Of a stretch of 64,000 bases of DNA, positions 33,178-42,536 are shown piece by piece. Under the pieces are notes generated by a model. It worked only from the letters and a program-made list of their open reading frames with translations. It made no database searches and was not told the origin of the DNA. This stretch comes from Aquabacter sp. L1I39 (GTDB lineage: Bacteria > Pseudomonadota > Alphaproteobacteria > Rhizobiales > Xanthobacteraceae). Position 1 is the first letter of the stretch. Every line of letters begins with the position of its first letter. The position numbers were made by a program, and so were the translations under genes. Location of the stretch: the NCBI RefSeq assembly GCF_017742835.1, contig NZ_CP072392.1, forward strand, positions 1,658,385 through 1,722,384, in the 5' to 3' direction.

Positions 33178-34107
33178 CTAGACGCGCTCGACGAAGGCCC
33201 GCACCAGATGATGGGCGATGGCCACCGGCGGCGGCACGAACAGGCCGTCGGGGTGGGTGCGCGTGAGCATGCGTGCCGCCTCGCGCTTGCTGAACCAGCG
33301 GGCGCCCTCCAGCTCCTTGGCGTCCATGACGATCTCGTCGGACGTCGCCTCGGCGAGGCAGCCAATCATGAGGGACATGGGAAAGGGCCAGGGCTGGCAG
33401 GAATGATAGGTTACCCGCCCCGTGGTGATGCCCGCTTCCTCCAGCACCTCGCGCCGCACCGCTTCCTCGGCGGTCTCGCCGGGCTCCACGAAGCCAGCGA
33501 GGCAGCTCCACATGCCCGGCGCGAAATGGGGCTGGCGCCCCATCAGGCACAGATCGCCCCGATGGGCGAGCATGATGACCACCGGGTCGGTGCGCGGAAA
33601 ATGCTGGGCGCCGCAGGAGGGGCAGTCCCGCCGCCAGCCACCCTCGACGATGCGAGATTCCGAGCCGCAATTGGAGCAGAAGCGGTGACGGCCGTGCCAG
33701 GCCAGCATCGCCTTGCCGCAGGCGATCGCGGCCAGGTCCCCAGGCGGCAGCTGGCCGGCAACGGCGATGGAGCGCAGATCGGACACGAAGAGGCCCGCCG
33801 CCTCCATCTCCTCGCGCCGGCCGGGATCAAAGCGCATGGCAAAGCGCGGCGCGCCATCCCTGAGGCCAAGGAAGATGGGGCGGATGCCGCCAAGGGCTTC
33901 CGCATGCTCGCGCTCGAACAAGGGCTCCAGCCACTCGCCCAGCTTACGCGCGGCCACCAGCTCGCCGCCCATGAGATAGATGCGGGCATCCCGCCTTGCG
34001 AGCAGGCTCTCCGCCTCGCCGCGCAGATGGGCCGCCCGGTCGAGCGGGCTGTCCACATAGCCAAGCGTCGGCCAGGGGCCGAGGTCGGGAAGGTCGGAGG
34101 AAGACAT
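33178..34107 (-). CDS. nudC: NAD(H) pyrophosphatase / RNA decapping NUDIX enzyme
   Basis: 309 aa. The zinc ribbon is FCSNCG...CPSCGAQHFPR, followed by the NUDIX box GFVEPGETAEEAVRREVLEEAGI and the NudC signature CQPWPFPMSLM (canonically SQPWPFPxS). It hydrolyses NADH to NMNH and AMP and removes NAD caps from RNA. ATG 34107 has GGAGGAA close upstream; an in-frame upstream extension was discarded. Confidence 0.93.
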   Translation of the reverse strand: MSSSDLPDLGPWPTLGYVDSPLDRAAHLRGEAESLLARRDARIYLMGGELVAARKLGEWLEPLFEREHAEALGGIRPIFLGLRDGAPRFAMRFDPGRREEMEAAGLFVSDLRSIAVAGQLPPGDLAAIACGKAMLAWHGRHRFCSNCGSESRIVEGGWRRDCPSCGAQHFPRTDPVVIMLAHRGDLCLMGRQPHFAPGMWSCLAGFVEPGETAEEAVRREVLEEAGITTGRVTYHSCQPWPFPMSLMIGCLAEATSDEIVMDAKELEGARWFSKREAARMLTRTHPDGLFVPPPVAIAHHLVRAFVERV

Positions 34108-34227
34108 GGGAAAGGTCGCCTGAGGCGGTGGATGCGGGAGGCGGACGGTGGCACGGGCGGGGGCGAGAGGCAAGGTGGCAGGAAAGACGTGACGACGGAC
34201 GGGAGGAAAGGCGGCTCCCCTTCCCCC

Positions 34228-35052
34228 TCACACTTCGAACGTCACCGCCACCGGCACATGGTCGGAGGGCTTCTCCCAGCTGCGCGCCTCGCGCAGCACG
34301 GTCAGGTCGCGGGCGAGCGGGGCCAGCGAGCGGCTGGTCCAAACATGGTCGAGGCGGCGACCGCGATCATTGGCGGTCCAGTCGGGGGAGCGGTAGCTCC
34401 ACCAGGTGAAGAGCTTTTCCGGCGGGCTGACGAACTGGCGCATCACATCCACCCAGGGGCCGGAAGCCTGCCAGCGGCCCATGCGCTCCACCTCCACCGG
34501 GGTATGGCTGACCACGCTCAAGAGCTGCTTGTGGCTCCACACATCGCTCTCCAGCGGCGCGATGTTCAAATCGCCCACCAGCATGGCATGGCCGGCCGGA
34601 TCGTTGGCCTGTTCCGCAAGGCGAGGCCATGCGGTGGCCTCGTCCAGGAAGGCGAGCTTGTGGGCGAACTTGGGGTTGAGGTCGGGATCGGGAATATCGC
34701 CGCCGGCGGGCACGTAGAAATTGTGGATGGTCAGCGGCGCGGAGAGCCCTTGCGCCACGGTCACCGAGACGTGACGGGCATCGCCCTTGCCGCAGAATTC
34801 CTGCCGTTCCACCGCCGCGAAGGGGAGCTTCGAGAAGGTGGCGACCCCGTGCCAGCCCTTCTGCCCATTGAGAGCGATGTGGGCGAACCCCATCTCCTTG
34901 ATGGCATTGAGGGGGAACTTGTCGTCCTGGCACTTGGTTTCCTGGAGGCACAGCACGTCCGGCTTGAGGCGGGCGACGGCCTCCTTGACCAGGTCGAGGC
35001 GGATGCGGACGGAATTGATGTTCCAGGTGCAGACGGTCAGCGAACGGGCCAC
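34228..35052 (-). CDS. xthA: Exodeoxyribonuclease III
   Basis: 274 aa AP endonuclease/exonuclease. The motifs are TVCTWNINSVRIRLD, CLQETKCQDDKFP (metal-binding Glu), GDLNIAPLESDVW (Asp/Asn), FTWWSYRS, and the terminal RRLDHVWTS and SDHVPVAVTF (catalytic Asp-His). It acts in base-excision repair. GTG 35052 was chosen because it precedes the first conserved strand; an upstream extension is low complexity. Confidence 0.93.
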   Translation of the reverse strand: MARSLTVCTWNINSVRIRLDLVKEAVARLKPDVLCLQETKCQDDKFPLNAIKEMGFAHIALNGQKGWHGVATFSKLPFAAVERQEFCGKGDARHVSVTVAQGLSAPLTIHNFYVPAGGDIPDPDLNPKFAHKLAFLDEATAWPRLAEQANDPAGHAMLVGDLNIAPLESDVWSHKQLLSVVSHTPVEVERMGRWQASGPWVDVMRQFVSPPEKLFTWWSYRSPDWTANDRGRRLDHVWTSRSLAPLARDLTVLREARSWEKPSDHVPVAVTFEV

Positions 35053-35310
35053 GGGCAGGTTCCGGTGGTTGGGGCAGGAGGGTGCCCCCGGCGGGGGCGC
35101 AGTTGTGCACCGCATCAGCCGCGCTCTGGTGCTGAAGGTCAAGTGCAGGGTCGCGCCCCACCGCAATGCGCGGTAAAATCATCACGCCTTCCGCGGCGCG
35201 ACAGTTGACATATTCGCGCGGAAAGAATTGGAAAGCGGGTCACGGATGTGGGGCGCATCCAGGGAACGATGCGGGCGCGCCATGGGGCGTCCGGTCCGAT
35301 CGAGGTCGAA

Positions 35311-36276
35311 ATGAACACGGATCTGTCTGAGATCGAAGGCGCCCGCATCTTCGTCGCCGGCCACCGCGGGATGGTCGGGTCCGCCCTGGTGCGGCGGCTC
35401 GCCCGCGAGAAGGTGGAGGTGCTGACCGCCTCCCGGGCGGAGCTGGACCTTGCCTCGCGGGCCGGCGTGACCGCCTATATGAAGCGCGAGCGGCCGGACT
35501 TCGTCTTCATGGCGGCGGCCAAGGTGGGCGGCATCTTCGCCAATGATGCCTTCCCGGTGGACTTCCTGCGCGAGAATCTGGAAGTGGAGATCGCCACCGT
35601 CAGCGCCGCCCACGAGGCGGGCGTGCGCAAGCTGGTGTTCCTGGGCTCGTCCTGCGTCTATCCGAAGCTCGCCCCCCAGCCCATCCATGAGGACAGCCTG
35701 CTGTCCGGGCCGCTGGAACCCACCAATGAGTGGTACGCCATCGCCAAGATCGCCGGCATCAAGCTGTGCCAGGCCTTCCGCCGCCAGTATGGCGCGGACT
35801 ATGTGAGCGTGATGCCCACCAACCTCTATGGCCCGGGCGACAATTACCACCCCGAGCATTCCCACGTACCCGCCGCGCTCATCCGGCGCATGCATGAGGC
35901 CAAGCTTGCGGGGGCGCCGAGCGTGACGGTGTGGGGCACCGGCACCCCCCGGCGCGAATTCCTGTTCGTGGACGATCTGGCGGATGCCTGCCTCCACGTC
36001 CTGCGCACCTATTCGGATGCGGAGCCGCTGAACATCGGCTGCGGGCGGGACATGACCATCGCCGACTTCGCCCATCAGATCGCGGCCGTGACCGGCTATC
36101 GCGGAGAGATCGTCTTCGACACCTCCAAGCCCGACGGCACGCCGCGCAAGCTGCTCGACGTGTCCCGCCTGACTGCGCTCGGATGGACCGCCCGGACGCC
36201 GCTCAAGGACGGCCTTGCGGCCGCCTATGCCGACTTCCAGGCCCGCTTCCATCCCGCCCGGGACTTATGCGCCTGA
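35311..36276 (+). CDS. fcl: GDP-L-fucose synthase
   Basis: 321 aa extended SDR. The NAD(P) motif is IFVAGHRGMVGSALVRRL, the Ser in LGSSCVYPKLAPQPI, the YxxxK pair in EWYAIAKIAG, and PTNLYGPGDNYHPEHSHVPAALIRR is characteristic of Fcl/WcaG. It makes GDP-L-fucose from GDP-4-keto-6-deoxymannose. Its usual partner gmd is not adjacent. ATG 35311 was chosen for GAGGTCGAA upstream and family length. It is oriented opposite to the flanking lolA-like and xthA genes. Confidence 0.93.
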   Translation: MNTDLSEIEGARIFVAGHRGMVGSALVRRLAREKVEVLTASRAELDLASRAGVTAYMKRERPDFVFMAAAKVGGIFANDAFPVDFLRENLEVEIATVSAAHEAGVRKLVFLGSSCVYPKLAPQPIHEDSLLSGPLEPTNEWYAIAKIAGIKLCQAFRRQYGADYVSVMPTNLYGPGDNYHPEHSHVPAALIRRMHEAKLAGAPSVTVWGTGTPRREFLFVDDLADACLHVLRTYSDAEPLNIGCGRDMTIADFAHQIAAVTGYRGEIVFDTSKPDGTPRKLLDVSRLTALGWTARTPLKDGLAAAYADFQARFHPARDLCA

Positions 36277-36288
36277 GGGCGGGAGCAG

Positions 36289-36313
36289 GCCGGGCGGCAG
36301 GCCGCCCGGCTTT
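36289..36313 (+). terminator. Possible terminator after fcl
   Basis: GCCGGGCGGC/GCCGCCCGGC is a perfect 10-bp inverted repeat with only 2 bases between arms, followed by TTTC. It starts 12 bases after the fcl stop. The short T run makes termination efficiency uncertain. Confidence 0.55.
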
Positions 36314-36456
36314 CAGGTGAGACCGGGTCGTTCATCGCCTTCGGGTCATTGAAGGGCAGGTCGAGGGTGCGCGACGAGGACGAGAGGGTGACGTTCAAGG
36401 CGCCGTGATCCACGTCGAAACGACCGCCGTCCCAACGCGTGCGTCGCGCGCCGCGC

Positions 36457-37473
36457 CTATTGCAGCATCCGCTCGAAATTGATCACGAACAGCTTGGGGT
36501 CGGGCCGGCGGGTGTAATCCAGGTTCCGGATCGCCACCGAGGTGTCGTAGCCCTGCGGATCGGTCACGATCCACTGCTTGAGCTGGTAGTCCTTGGCGTC
36601 GAACAGCAGCAGCAGCTTGTAGGTGCCGAGCATGGGCACCTTCTCCTCCATCACCACCGTCACATAGAGATTGTCCTGGTAGACCCCCACCACATGGGGA
36701 TCGCGCGCCAGGTCGATGGTCTGCGCCAGCAGGAAGCGCAGCGGGGTCTGGGACAGGGGGGTGATGTCCTGGGTATTCAGGCGCCGGTCGCGCACCGCCA
36801 CCGACTGGCCGTTGGAGATCAGCTCCAGCGTGGCGGGGGAATCATATTCGAACCGCACGCGGCCGGGCTTCTGCATGTAGAAGTCGCCGGTCTTGCGCGA
36901 GCCGTCCGGGTCCACCTGCACGAAATTGCCGGAGAGCACCTGCACGCCATTCCAGTAATTGCTCACCTTGTCGATGATCACGTCCGGCGCCCGGTCCTGG
37001 TCGCCCTGCACGGGCGCCACCGCGCGCGGCTGGAAGGGCGCGCCGGGCTTGCCGGATGCGCTCACCTTGGCCCCGACCGCATTGGTGGTGGTGGCTGCGG
37101 GCGCGATCTGGGTCGGCGCCGCAGCGGCCTGGACCGGCGGCTCATTGGCGCTGGCGGGCCGGGGCACCGGAATGGGCGGCGGCGCGGCGGCCACGCTCGG
37201 CGGCGGGTTGGCGGAAGCGGGGTTGATCGCCTGGGCGTTCGGCGGCGCGGTCGGCGCCGCGGCGACCGCCGGGGTGGCCGGCGCGGGGGCGAGCAGCGGC
37301 AAGGCGGTCTGCGCCCCGAACAATTGGGACTGGGTGGGCTGGGCCGCGCCGGGAATGGAGCCGGCGGGCCGCAGCACCTCGCCCGGCGGCAGCAGCACGC
37401 CCTGGGCCCGCGCGGGCACGGCCGCCGCCATCAGCAGCGCGCACAGAACCGGCAGGACAAGACGAGGCGTCAT
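36457..37473 (-). CDS. lolA: LolA-family outer-membrane lipoprotein carrier with long Pro/Ala linker
   Basis: 338 aa from ATG 37473, which begins a good signal peptide (MTPRLVLPVLCALLMAAAVPARAQ); a GTG at 37545 gives 24 more residues. Residues about 25-150 are Ala/Pro/Asn-rich, absent from classical 200-aa LolA. The C-terminal LolA fold has LSGNFVQVDPDGSRKTGDFYMQKPGRVRFEYDSPATLELISNG and KQWIVTDPQGYDTSVAI. It probably carries lipoproteins through the periplasm. It lies just downstream of ftsK, a common alphaproteobacterial arrangement. Confidence 0.85.
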   Translation of the reverse strand: MTPRLVLPVLCALLMAAAVPARAQGVLLPPGEVLRPAGSIPGAAQPTQSQLFGAQTALPLLAPAPATPAVAAAPTAPPNAQAINPASANPPPSVAAAPPPIPVPRPASANEPPVQAAAAPTQIAPAATTTNAVGAKVSASGKPGAPFQPRAVAPVQGDQDRAPDVIIDKVSNYWNGVQVLSGNFVQVDPDGSRKTGDFYMQKPGRVRFEYDSPATLELISNGQSVAVRDRRLNTQDITPLSQTPLRFLLAQTIDLARDPHVVGVYQDNLYVTVVMEEKVPMLGTYKLLLLFDAKDYQLKQWIVTDPQGYDTSVAIRNLDYTRRPDPKLFVINFERMLQ

Positions 37474-37602
37474 GGCGACCTGAAAGGCAGAAGGACCGAG
37501 GGCGTTTCGGAACGGGGCGTGCGGGTGCGGCTGCGTCAACTTCACGTCCCTTTCCTAGACCGCCCTCATGGCGAAGCTGTGGCCCTGCGTCAGGCGCGCC
37601 GC

Positions 37603-40077
37603 CTATTCGGCGGCCTCGTCCGAGAGCAGGATCTCCCGCTTGCCCGCATGGTTGGGAGCCCCCACAACGCCTTCCTTCTCCATGCGTTCCACCAGCGATG
37701 CCGCCCGGTTGTAGCCGATCTGGAGCCGGCGCTGGATGTAGGAGGTGGAGCACTTCTTGTCGCGCAGCACCACGGCCACCGCCTGGGAATAGAGGTCGAG
37801 CCCCTCCTCCCCGAAGCCGCCCTTGTCGAACACGGCGCCGTCCTCGTCCTCGTCGCCGTCCGGGTCGGCCGTGACGGCGTCCACATAGGAAGGCGCGCCC
37901 TGGGCCCTGAGGTGACGGACCACGTCCTCCACCTCCTCGTCGGAGACGAACGGCCCGTGCACGCGATTGATGCGCCCGCCGCCGGCCATATAGAGCATGT
38001 CGCCCTGGCCGAGCAGCTGCTCGGCGCCCATCTCGCCGAGAATGGTGCGGCTGTCGATCTTGGAGGTCACCTGGAAGGAGATCCGGGTGGGGAAATTGGC
38101 CTTGATGGTGCCGGTGATGACATCCACCGAGGGGCGCTGGGTGGCCATCACCAGGTGGATGCCGGCGGCGCGGGCCATCTGGGCGAGGCGCTGGATGGCG
38201 CCCTCGATCTCCTTGCCCGCCACCAGCATGAGGTCCGCCATCTCGTCGACGATCACGACGATATAAGGCAGCGGCCCCAGCTCCATCTCCTCGCGCTCAT
38301 AGATGGCTTCGCCGGTCTCGTGGTCGAAGCCGGTCTGCACCGTGCGGGCGATGCTCTCGCCGCGCTTCTCCGCATCGGCAACGCGGGCATTGAAGCCGTC
38401 AATGTTGCGCACGCCGAGCTTGGACATCTTCTTGTAGCGGTCCTCCATCTCCCGCACCGCCCAGCGCAGGGCCACCACCGCCTTCTTGGGGTCGGTGACC
38501 ACGGGGGCGAGCAGATGGGGGATGCCGTCATAGGCCGACAGCTCAAGCATCTTGGGGTCCACCATGATGAGGCGGCACTGCTCCGGCTTCAGCCGATAGA
38601 GCAGCGACAGGATCATGGTGTTGATGGCCACCGACTTGCCCGAGCCGGTGGTGCCGGCCACCAGCAGATGGGGCATGCGGGCGAGATCGGCGATCACCGG
38701 GTCGCCGCCGATGGTCTTGCCGAGCGCGATGGCGAGCTTGTGGCCGCTATCGGAGAAGTCCTTGGTGGCCAGCAGTTCGCGCAGCAGCACTTTTTCCCGC
38801 TTGGAATTGGGCAATTCGATGCCGATGGCGTTGCGGCCGGGCACCACCGCCACGCGGGCGGAGATGGCGCTCATGGAGCGGGCGATGTCGTCGGCGAGGC
38901 CGATGACGCGGGACGACTTGATGCCCGGGGCCGGCTCCAGCTCGTAAAGCGTCACCACCGGGCCGGGGCGCACCTGCACGATCTCGCCACGCACGCCGAA
39001 ATCATCCAGCGTGCCCTCCAGCAGGCGCGCCGTCTCCTGCAGCGCCTCCGGGCTCATGGCCGGCCCCTTGGAGGGGGGCGGGGCGGTGAGGAGCTTCAGG
39101 TCCGGCATCTGGTAGAAGCCGGGGCGGCGGGGCACGGGGGGCGCCTCGCGCCGGGACGGAGCGGGTTTGCGGGAGGCGCGGGCGGTGGGGGCGGCATCCG
39201 CGTCGTCATGGTCATCGCGAACGGACACCTCACGGCCGGGCGCGCCGCCAAGGCGGGGCTCCACCCGCCCGCCGGTCTCCACGGGACGGGTCTCGGAGGC
39301 GAACACCTCCCGCGCAAAGCCGCCGAGCGCCGCCACGCGGGGCGCCTTGCGGCGGGCGAACAAGCGGGCGCGCAAGGACAGAAGCGTGTGGGTGAAGGCG
39401 CCGAGCGAGATGGACCGCTGGTCCGGCGGCTCGCCGTCATCCTCCTCGGGGCCCATCTCCTCCTCCTCGCGCGGGGTGCAGCGGCCGCAGGCGAGATAAA
39501 GGCCCATGAGGGCCGCCGAGCCGCCGGCCACCCCTACCAGGAACATGTCGAACACCGAGGGCAGACCGCCCCGCACGACACCCAGGAGGCGGGGGAAGAG
39601 GTCGCCCACCGCCCCGCCCATGCCGCTGGGAATGGGCCAGGTGCCCAGGCGCGGCAGGATGCCCAGCACCGCGCAGGCGCCGAGCACGCCCAAGGTGAGG
39701 GCGCCGAGGCGCAGCTTCTCGCCCGGCAGCGGCCGATGGGTGAGGAGCCGCCAGCCCCAGAAGGCGAGCGGAAGCAGCAGCGCGAGGCAAGCCAGGCCCA
39801 GGAGCTGCATCAGGAGGTCGGCGATGATGGCGCCCGGCCGCCCCAGCGCATTGGCGATATGCCCCGCCGAGGCATTGGAAAGGCTGGGATCGGTGGCGGT
39901 CCAGGTCACCAGGGAGGCGAGCGCGAACAGCGCGCCCGAGAGCAGGAAGAAACCGGTGATCTGGCTGCTGCGACGCCTCACCGCCCGCCGCACCCCCTCA
40001 GGGATGACGTCAAGGAGCCCGAGCCCTGCGGGTCGCAGGGCGGGATTGGCAGAGGGGCGGCGGCGGGCCATGGGCAT
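37603..40077 (-). CDS. ftsK: DNA translocase FtsK
   Basis: 824 aa. Four N-terminal membrane helices (about residues 40-200) anchor it at the septum. An acidic/Pro linker follows, then the motor with Walker A VAGTTGSGKSVAIN and Walker B YIVVIVDEMADLM, and the C-terminal gamma winged helix KKCSTSYIQRRLQIGYNRAASLVERME that reads KOPS and activates XerCD. It pumps chromosome dimers at division. Aminotransferase stop is 16 bases upstream, and the lolA-like gene follows. Confidence 0.95.
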   Translation of the reverse strand: MPMARRRPSANPALRPAGLGLLDVIPEGVRRAVRRRSSQITGFFLLSGALFALASLVTWTATDPSLSNASAGHIANALGRPGAIIADLLMQLLGLACLALLLPLAFWGWRLLTHRPLPGEKLRLGALTLGVLGACAVLGILPRLGTWPIPSGMGGAVGDLFPRLLGVVRGGLPSVFDMFLVGVAGGSAALMGLYLACGRCTPREEEEMGPEEDDGEPPDQRSISLGAFTHTLLSLRARLFARRKAPRVAALGGFAREVFASETRPVETGGRVEPRLGGAPGREVSVRDDHDDADAAPTARASRKPAPSRREAPPVPRRPGFYQMPDLKLLTAPPPSKGPAMSPEALQETARLLEGTLDDFGVRGEIVQVRPGPVVTLYELEPAPGIKSSRVIGLADDIARSMSAISARVAVVPGRNAIGIELPNSKREKVLLRELLATKDFSDSGHKLAIALGKTIGGDPVIADLARMPHLLVAGTTGSGKSVAINTMILSLLYRLKPEQCRLIMVDPKMLELSAYDGIPHLLAPVVTDPKKAVVALRWAVREMEDRYKKMSKLGVRNIDGFNARVADAEKRGESIARTVQTGFDHETGEAIYEREEMELGPLPYIVVIVDEMADLMLVAGKEIEGAIQRLAQMARAAGIHLVMATQRPSVDVITGTIKANFPTRISFQVTSKIDSRTILGEMGAEQLLGQGDMLYMAGGGRINRVHGPFVSDEEVEDVVRHLRAQGAPSYVDAVTADPDGDEDEDGAVFDKGGFGEEGLDLYSQAVAVVLRDKKCSTSYIQRRLQIGYNRAASLVERMEKEGVVGAPNHAGKREILLSDEAAE

Positions 40078-40093
40078 CGGCGCTCGGTCTCCT

Positions 40094-41302
40094 TCAGCTC
40101 AGGCCGGCGACGAGGCGCTTGAGCACCTCCTCGCAAGTGGGCAGGTCCTGGACCAAGGCGACGCGCAGATAGGCGTCGCCGGGATTGATGCCGTCGGCGT
40201 CCCGGCGGGCAAGATAGCCGCCCGGCACGGTGCGCAGGCCCTGTTCGCGCCACAGGCGCAGCGCGGCCTGTTCGCCGCCGCCGGCCGCCGAGACGTCGAG
40301 CCACAGGAAAAAGCCGCCCTCCGGCCGCTCATAGCCGAACCGGCCTTGGAGCAGGCCGTCGGCGAGGTCGAACTTGGCCTTGTAGAGCGCGCGGGAGGCC
40401 TCCACATGGGCCTCGTCCTCCAGCGCCGCGATGCCCACCATCTGCAAGGGCTCGGGCACCTGCGGCGCGGCCACCCAGCGGAAGGCCAGATATTCTTTCA
40501 GGAAATCCGCATCGCCGGCGCAGAAGCCGCAGCGCAGCCCCGGCAAGGACGAGCGCTTGGACAGCGAATTGAAGGCCACCGCGCCGGAAAAATCACCGTC
40601 GCAGGCTTCGAGGATGCCGGCGGGGGCCTTCTCGCCGAGATAGACCTCGGAATAGCACTCGTCGGCGAACAGATAGGCGCCATGGGCGCGGGTGAGCGCC
40701 AGCAGGCGCTTGAGATAATCGCGCGAGGCCACCGCCCCCTGCGGATTGGCGGGGGAGGCCAGGAACACGGCCACCGTGCGGGCGAGAAGCTCGGGGGAGA
40801 GGGCATCAAGGTCGGGCAGCCAGCCGCTTTCACGGGTGGTGGGCATCACCACCGCCTCGCAGCCGGCCAGTTCCGCACCTGCCGCATAGGCGGCATAGAA
40901 GGGATTGGGCAGCAGCATGACCGGCCGTCCGGGCCGCTCGGCAACGCGACGCTTGGCCACCACGGCGGCGGTCACCAGCCCCTCGCGGGAGCCGTTCAAC
41001 ACCAGCACTTCCGTGTCCGCATCCACCGGCCGGCCGATGTCATAGCGCCGGTCGAGCCAGGCGGCGGCCGCCTTGCGGAAGGCGGGCAGGCCCTCGGCGC
41101 GGGGATAGCGGCCGAAGCCCGCGAGCGAAGCATCCAGAACCGGCTGCACGAAGCCCGGCATGGCATGCTGGGGCTCGCCCACGGCGGCGGAGAGCGGCGC
41201 GCGGCCGGGCGCGATGTCCGCCAACAGGTCGGCGAGCCGGACGAAGGGGGAGCGGCGATCCTCCACGGGAGGCGCTGAGGGGGCGGAATGGGGCATCGGC
41301 AC
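40094..41302 (-). CDS. Class I/II aminotransferase (DapC-like)
   Basis: 402 aa PLP enzyme. Landmarks are GFGRYPRAEGLPAFRKA, LVLNGSREGL, LLPNPFYAAYAAGAE, ASPANPQGAVASRDYL, FADECYSEVYLGE, and the PLP lysine in FNSLSKRSSLPGLRCGF, ending with YLRVALVQD. These match the N-succinyldiaminopimelate aminotransferase (DapC) group in the lysine/peptidoglycan pathway, though other amino acids are possible. It lies immediately upstream of ftsK on the same strand. Confidence 0.82.
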   Translation of the reverse strand: MPMPHSAPSAPPVEDRRSPFVRLADLLADIAPGRAPLSAAVGEPQHAMPGFVQPVLDASLAGFGRYPRAEGLPAFRKAAAAWLDRRYDIGRPVDADTEVLVLNGSREGLVTAAVVAKRRVAERPGRPVMLLPNPFYAAYAAGAELAGCEAVVMPTTRESGWLPDLDALSPELLARTVAVFLASPANPQGAVASRDYLKRLLALTRAHGAYLFADECYSEVYLGEKAPAGILEACDGDFSGAVAFNSLSKRSSLPGLRCGFCAGDADFLKEYLAFRWVAAPQVPEPLQMVGIAALEDEAHVEASRALYKAKFDLADGLLQGRFGYERPEGGFFLWLDVSAAGGGEQAALRLWREQGLRTVPGGYLARRDADGINPGDAYLRVALVQDLPTCEEVLKRLVAGLS

Positions 41303-41458
41303 GGGGTTCGCGAAAGTTAAGGTAAACCATGCGCGATTTGGGTTAAGAGGCGCCTAACCGCAATGGCCCGGCCTGCCTTTCGCGGGAAGGCACCCGAGGC
41401 GGGACGTCGGCCCCCCTGCCTGGGCGCCGATCATCGCCTCAAAACCCACCCGAACAGG

Positions 41459-42427
41459 TCAGACCTGATCGCCCTGCCCCGCCAGAATGTCCTTGGCGGT
41501 GGCGCTGTCGCGGTCCATCTGGGCGATGAGGGCGTCGATGCTGTCGAACTTCATTTCCGGGCGGATATAGCCCACCAGGGCCACGTCCAGCTCCTGGCCA
41601 TAGAGGTCGCCGGCAAAGTCGAACAGGTGCACCTCCAGCAGCGGGGCGCCGTCATCGAAGGTGGGGCGCCGGCCGTAGCTCGCCACCCCGTCCACCGTCC
41701 GCCCCCCCACACGCACGCGCACCGCATAGATGCCGAAGGCCAGTTCCGTGCCCGCCGGCAGCGCGAGATTGGCGGTGGGATAGCCCAGCGTCCGGCCCCG
41801 CTTGTCGCCATGAATGACGGTCGCCGCGATGCTCCAGGGCCGGCCGAGCATGTGCGCGGCATGGCCCACTTGGCCCGCCGCAAGAGCCGCGCGCACGGCG
41901 CTGGAGGAAATGGGATCGCCCTCGTCGCGCATGGGCTCCACCACCGCCACCTCGAAGCCATGGGCGGCGCCGGCCTCCTTCAGGAAATCCGGCGAACCGC
42001 CCCGGCCGCGCCCGAAATGGAAGTCGAAGCCCACCACCACCCCGGACACCCGGAAGTGGCCCACCAGGATCTCTTCGACGAAGGCATCGGCGGAAAGCGT
42101 CGCCAGCCCCGCATCGAAGGGCAGCACAATGGCCCCGTCCGCGCCGGTCGCAGCGAGGCAGGCGATCTTCTGCTCGGGCGGGGTGAGGCGGAACAGGATC
42201 TTGGCGGGCTGGAAGAAGCTGCGCGGATGGGGCTCGAAGGTGAGCGCTGCCGCCGGACGGCCGAGCCGCTCCGCCATTTGCTGCGCCACGCCGATCACCG
42301 CCTGGTGGCCGCGATGGACGCCATCGAAATTGCCGATGGCCACCACCGGCCGATCAAGCGCGGGCGGCACGGGGGCAAGGCCGTGCACCACGGCGAAGCT
42401 CGGATCGGCGGAGGGGGAACGTGTCAT
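41459..42427 (-). CDS. ribF: Bifunctional riboflavin kinase / FAD synthetase
   Basis: 322 aa. The N-terminal nucleotidyltransferase has VVAIGNFDGVHRGHQAVI and FEPHPRSFF, then VGFDFHFGRGRGGSPDFL and SSSAVRAALAAG; the C-terminal flavokinase has GRTLGYPTANLALP and VASYGRRPTFDDGAPLLEVHLFDF. It makes FMN and FAD. Length is normal. It serves flavoenzymes generally, and no operon partner is obvious apart from the downstream aminotransferase on the same strand. Confidence 0.95.
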   Translation of the reverse strand: MTRSPSADPSFAVVHGLAPVPPALDRPVVAIGNFDGVHRGHQAVIGVAQQMAERLGRPAAALTFEPHPRSFFQPAKILFRLTPPEQKIACLAATGADGAIVLPFDAGLATLSADAFVEEILVGHFRVSGVVVGFDFHFGRGRGGSPDFLKEAGAAHGFEVAVVEPMRDEGDPISSSAVRAALAAGQVGHAAHMLGRPWSIAATVIHGDKRGRTLGYPTANLALPAGTELAFGIYAVRVRVGGRTVDGVASYGRRPTFDDGAPLLEVHLFDFAGDLYGQELDVALVGYIRPEMKFDSIDALIAQMDRDSATAKDILAGQGDQV

Positions 42428-42536
42428 CGGCGACCGGACTGAAGGAACGGCAAGGCCCGGCGCAGCACAGCCCGGGCGGGCAAAGGGTTGAACCAGCGCC
42501 GCCCCACCGTCAAGCCGGGGCGACGCCGGGTGCGCC

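Noticed and set aside
36225..36413. Small minus-strand gene downstream of the lolA-like gene
   Set aside because: It overlaps the 3' end of fcl, lacks a convincing ribosome-binding site and has no recognised family; it is kept only as a possible remnant in the findings.
36439..40122. Long plus-strand open frame opposite ftsK and the lolA-like gene
   Set aside because: It is a shadow of well-supported minus-strand genes with no recognisable domain.
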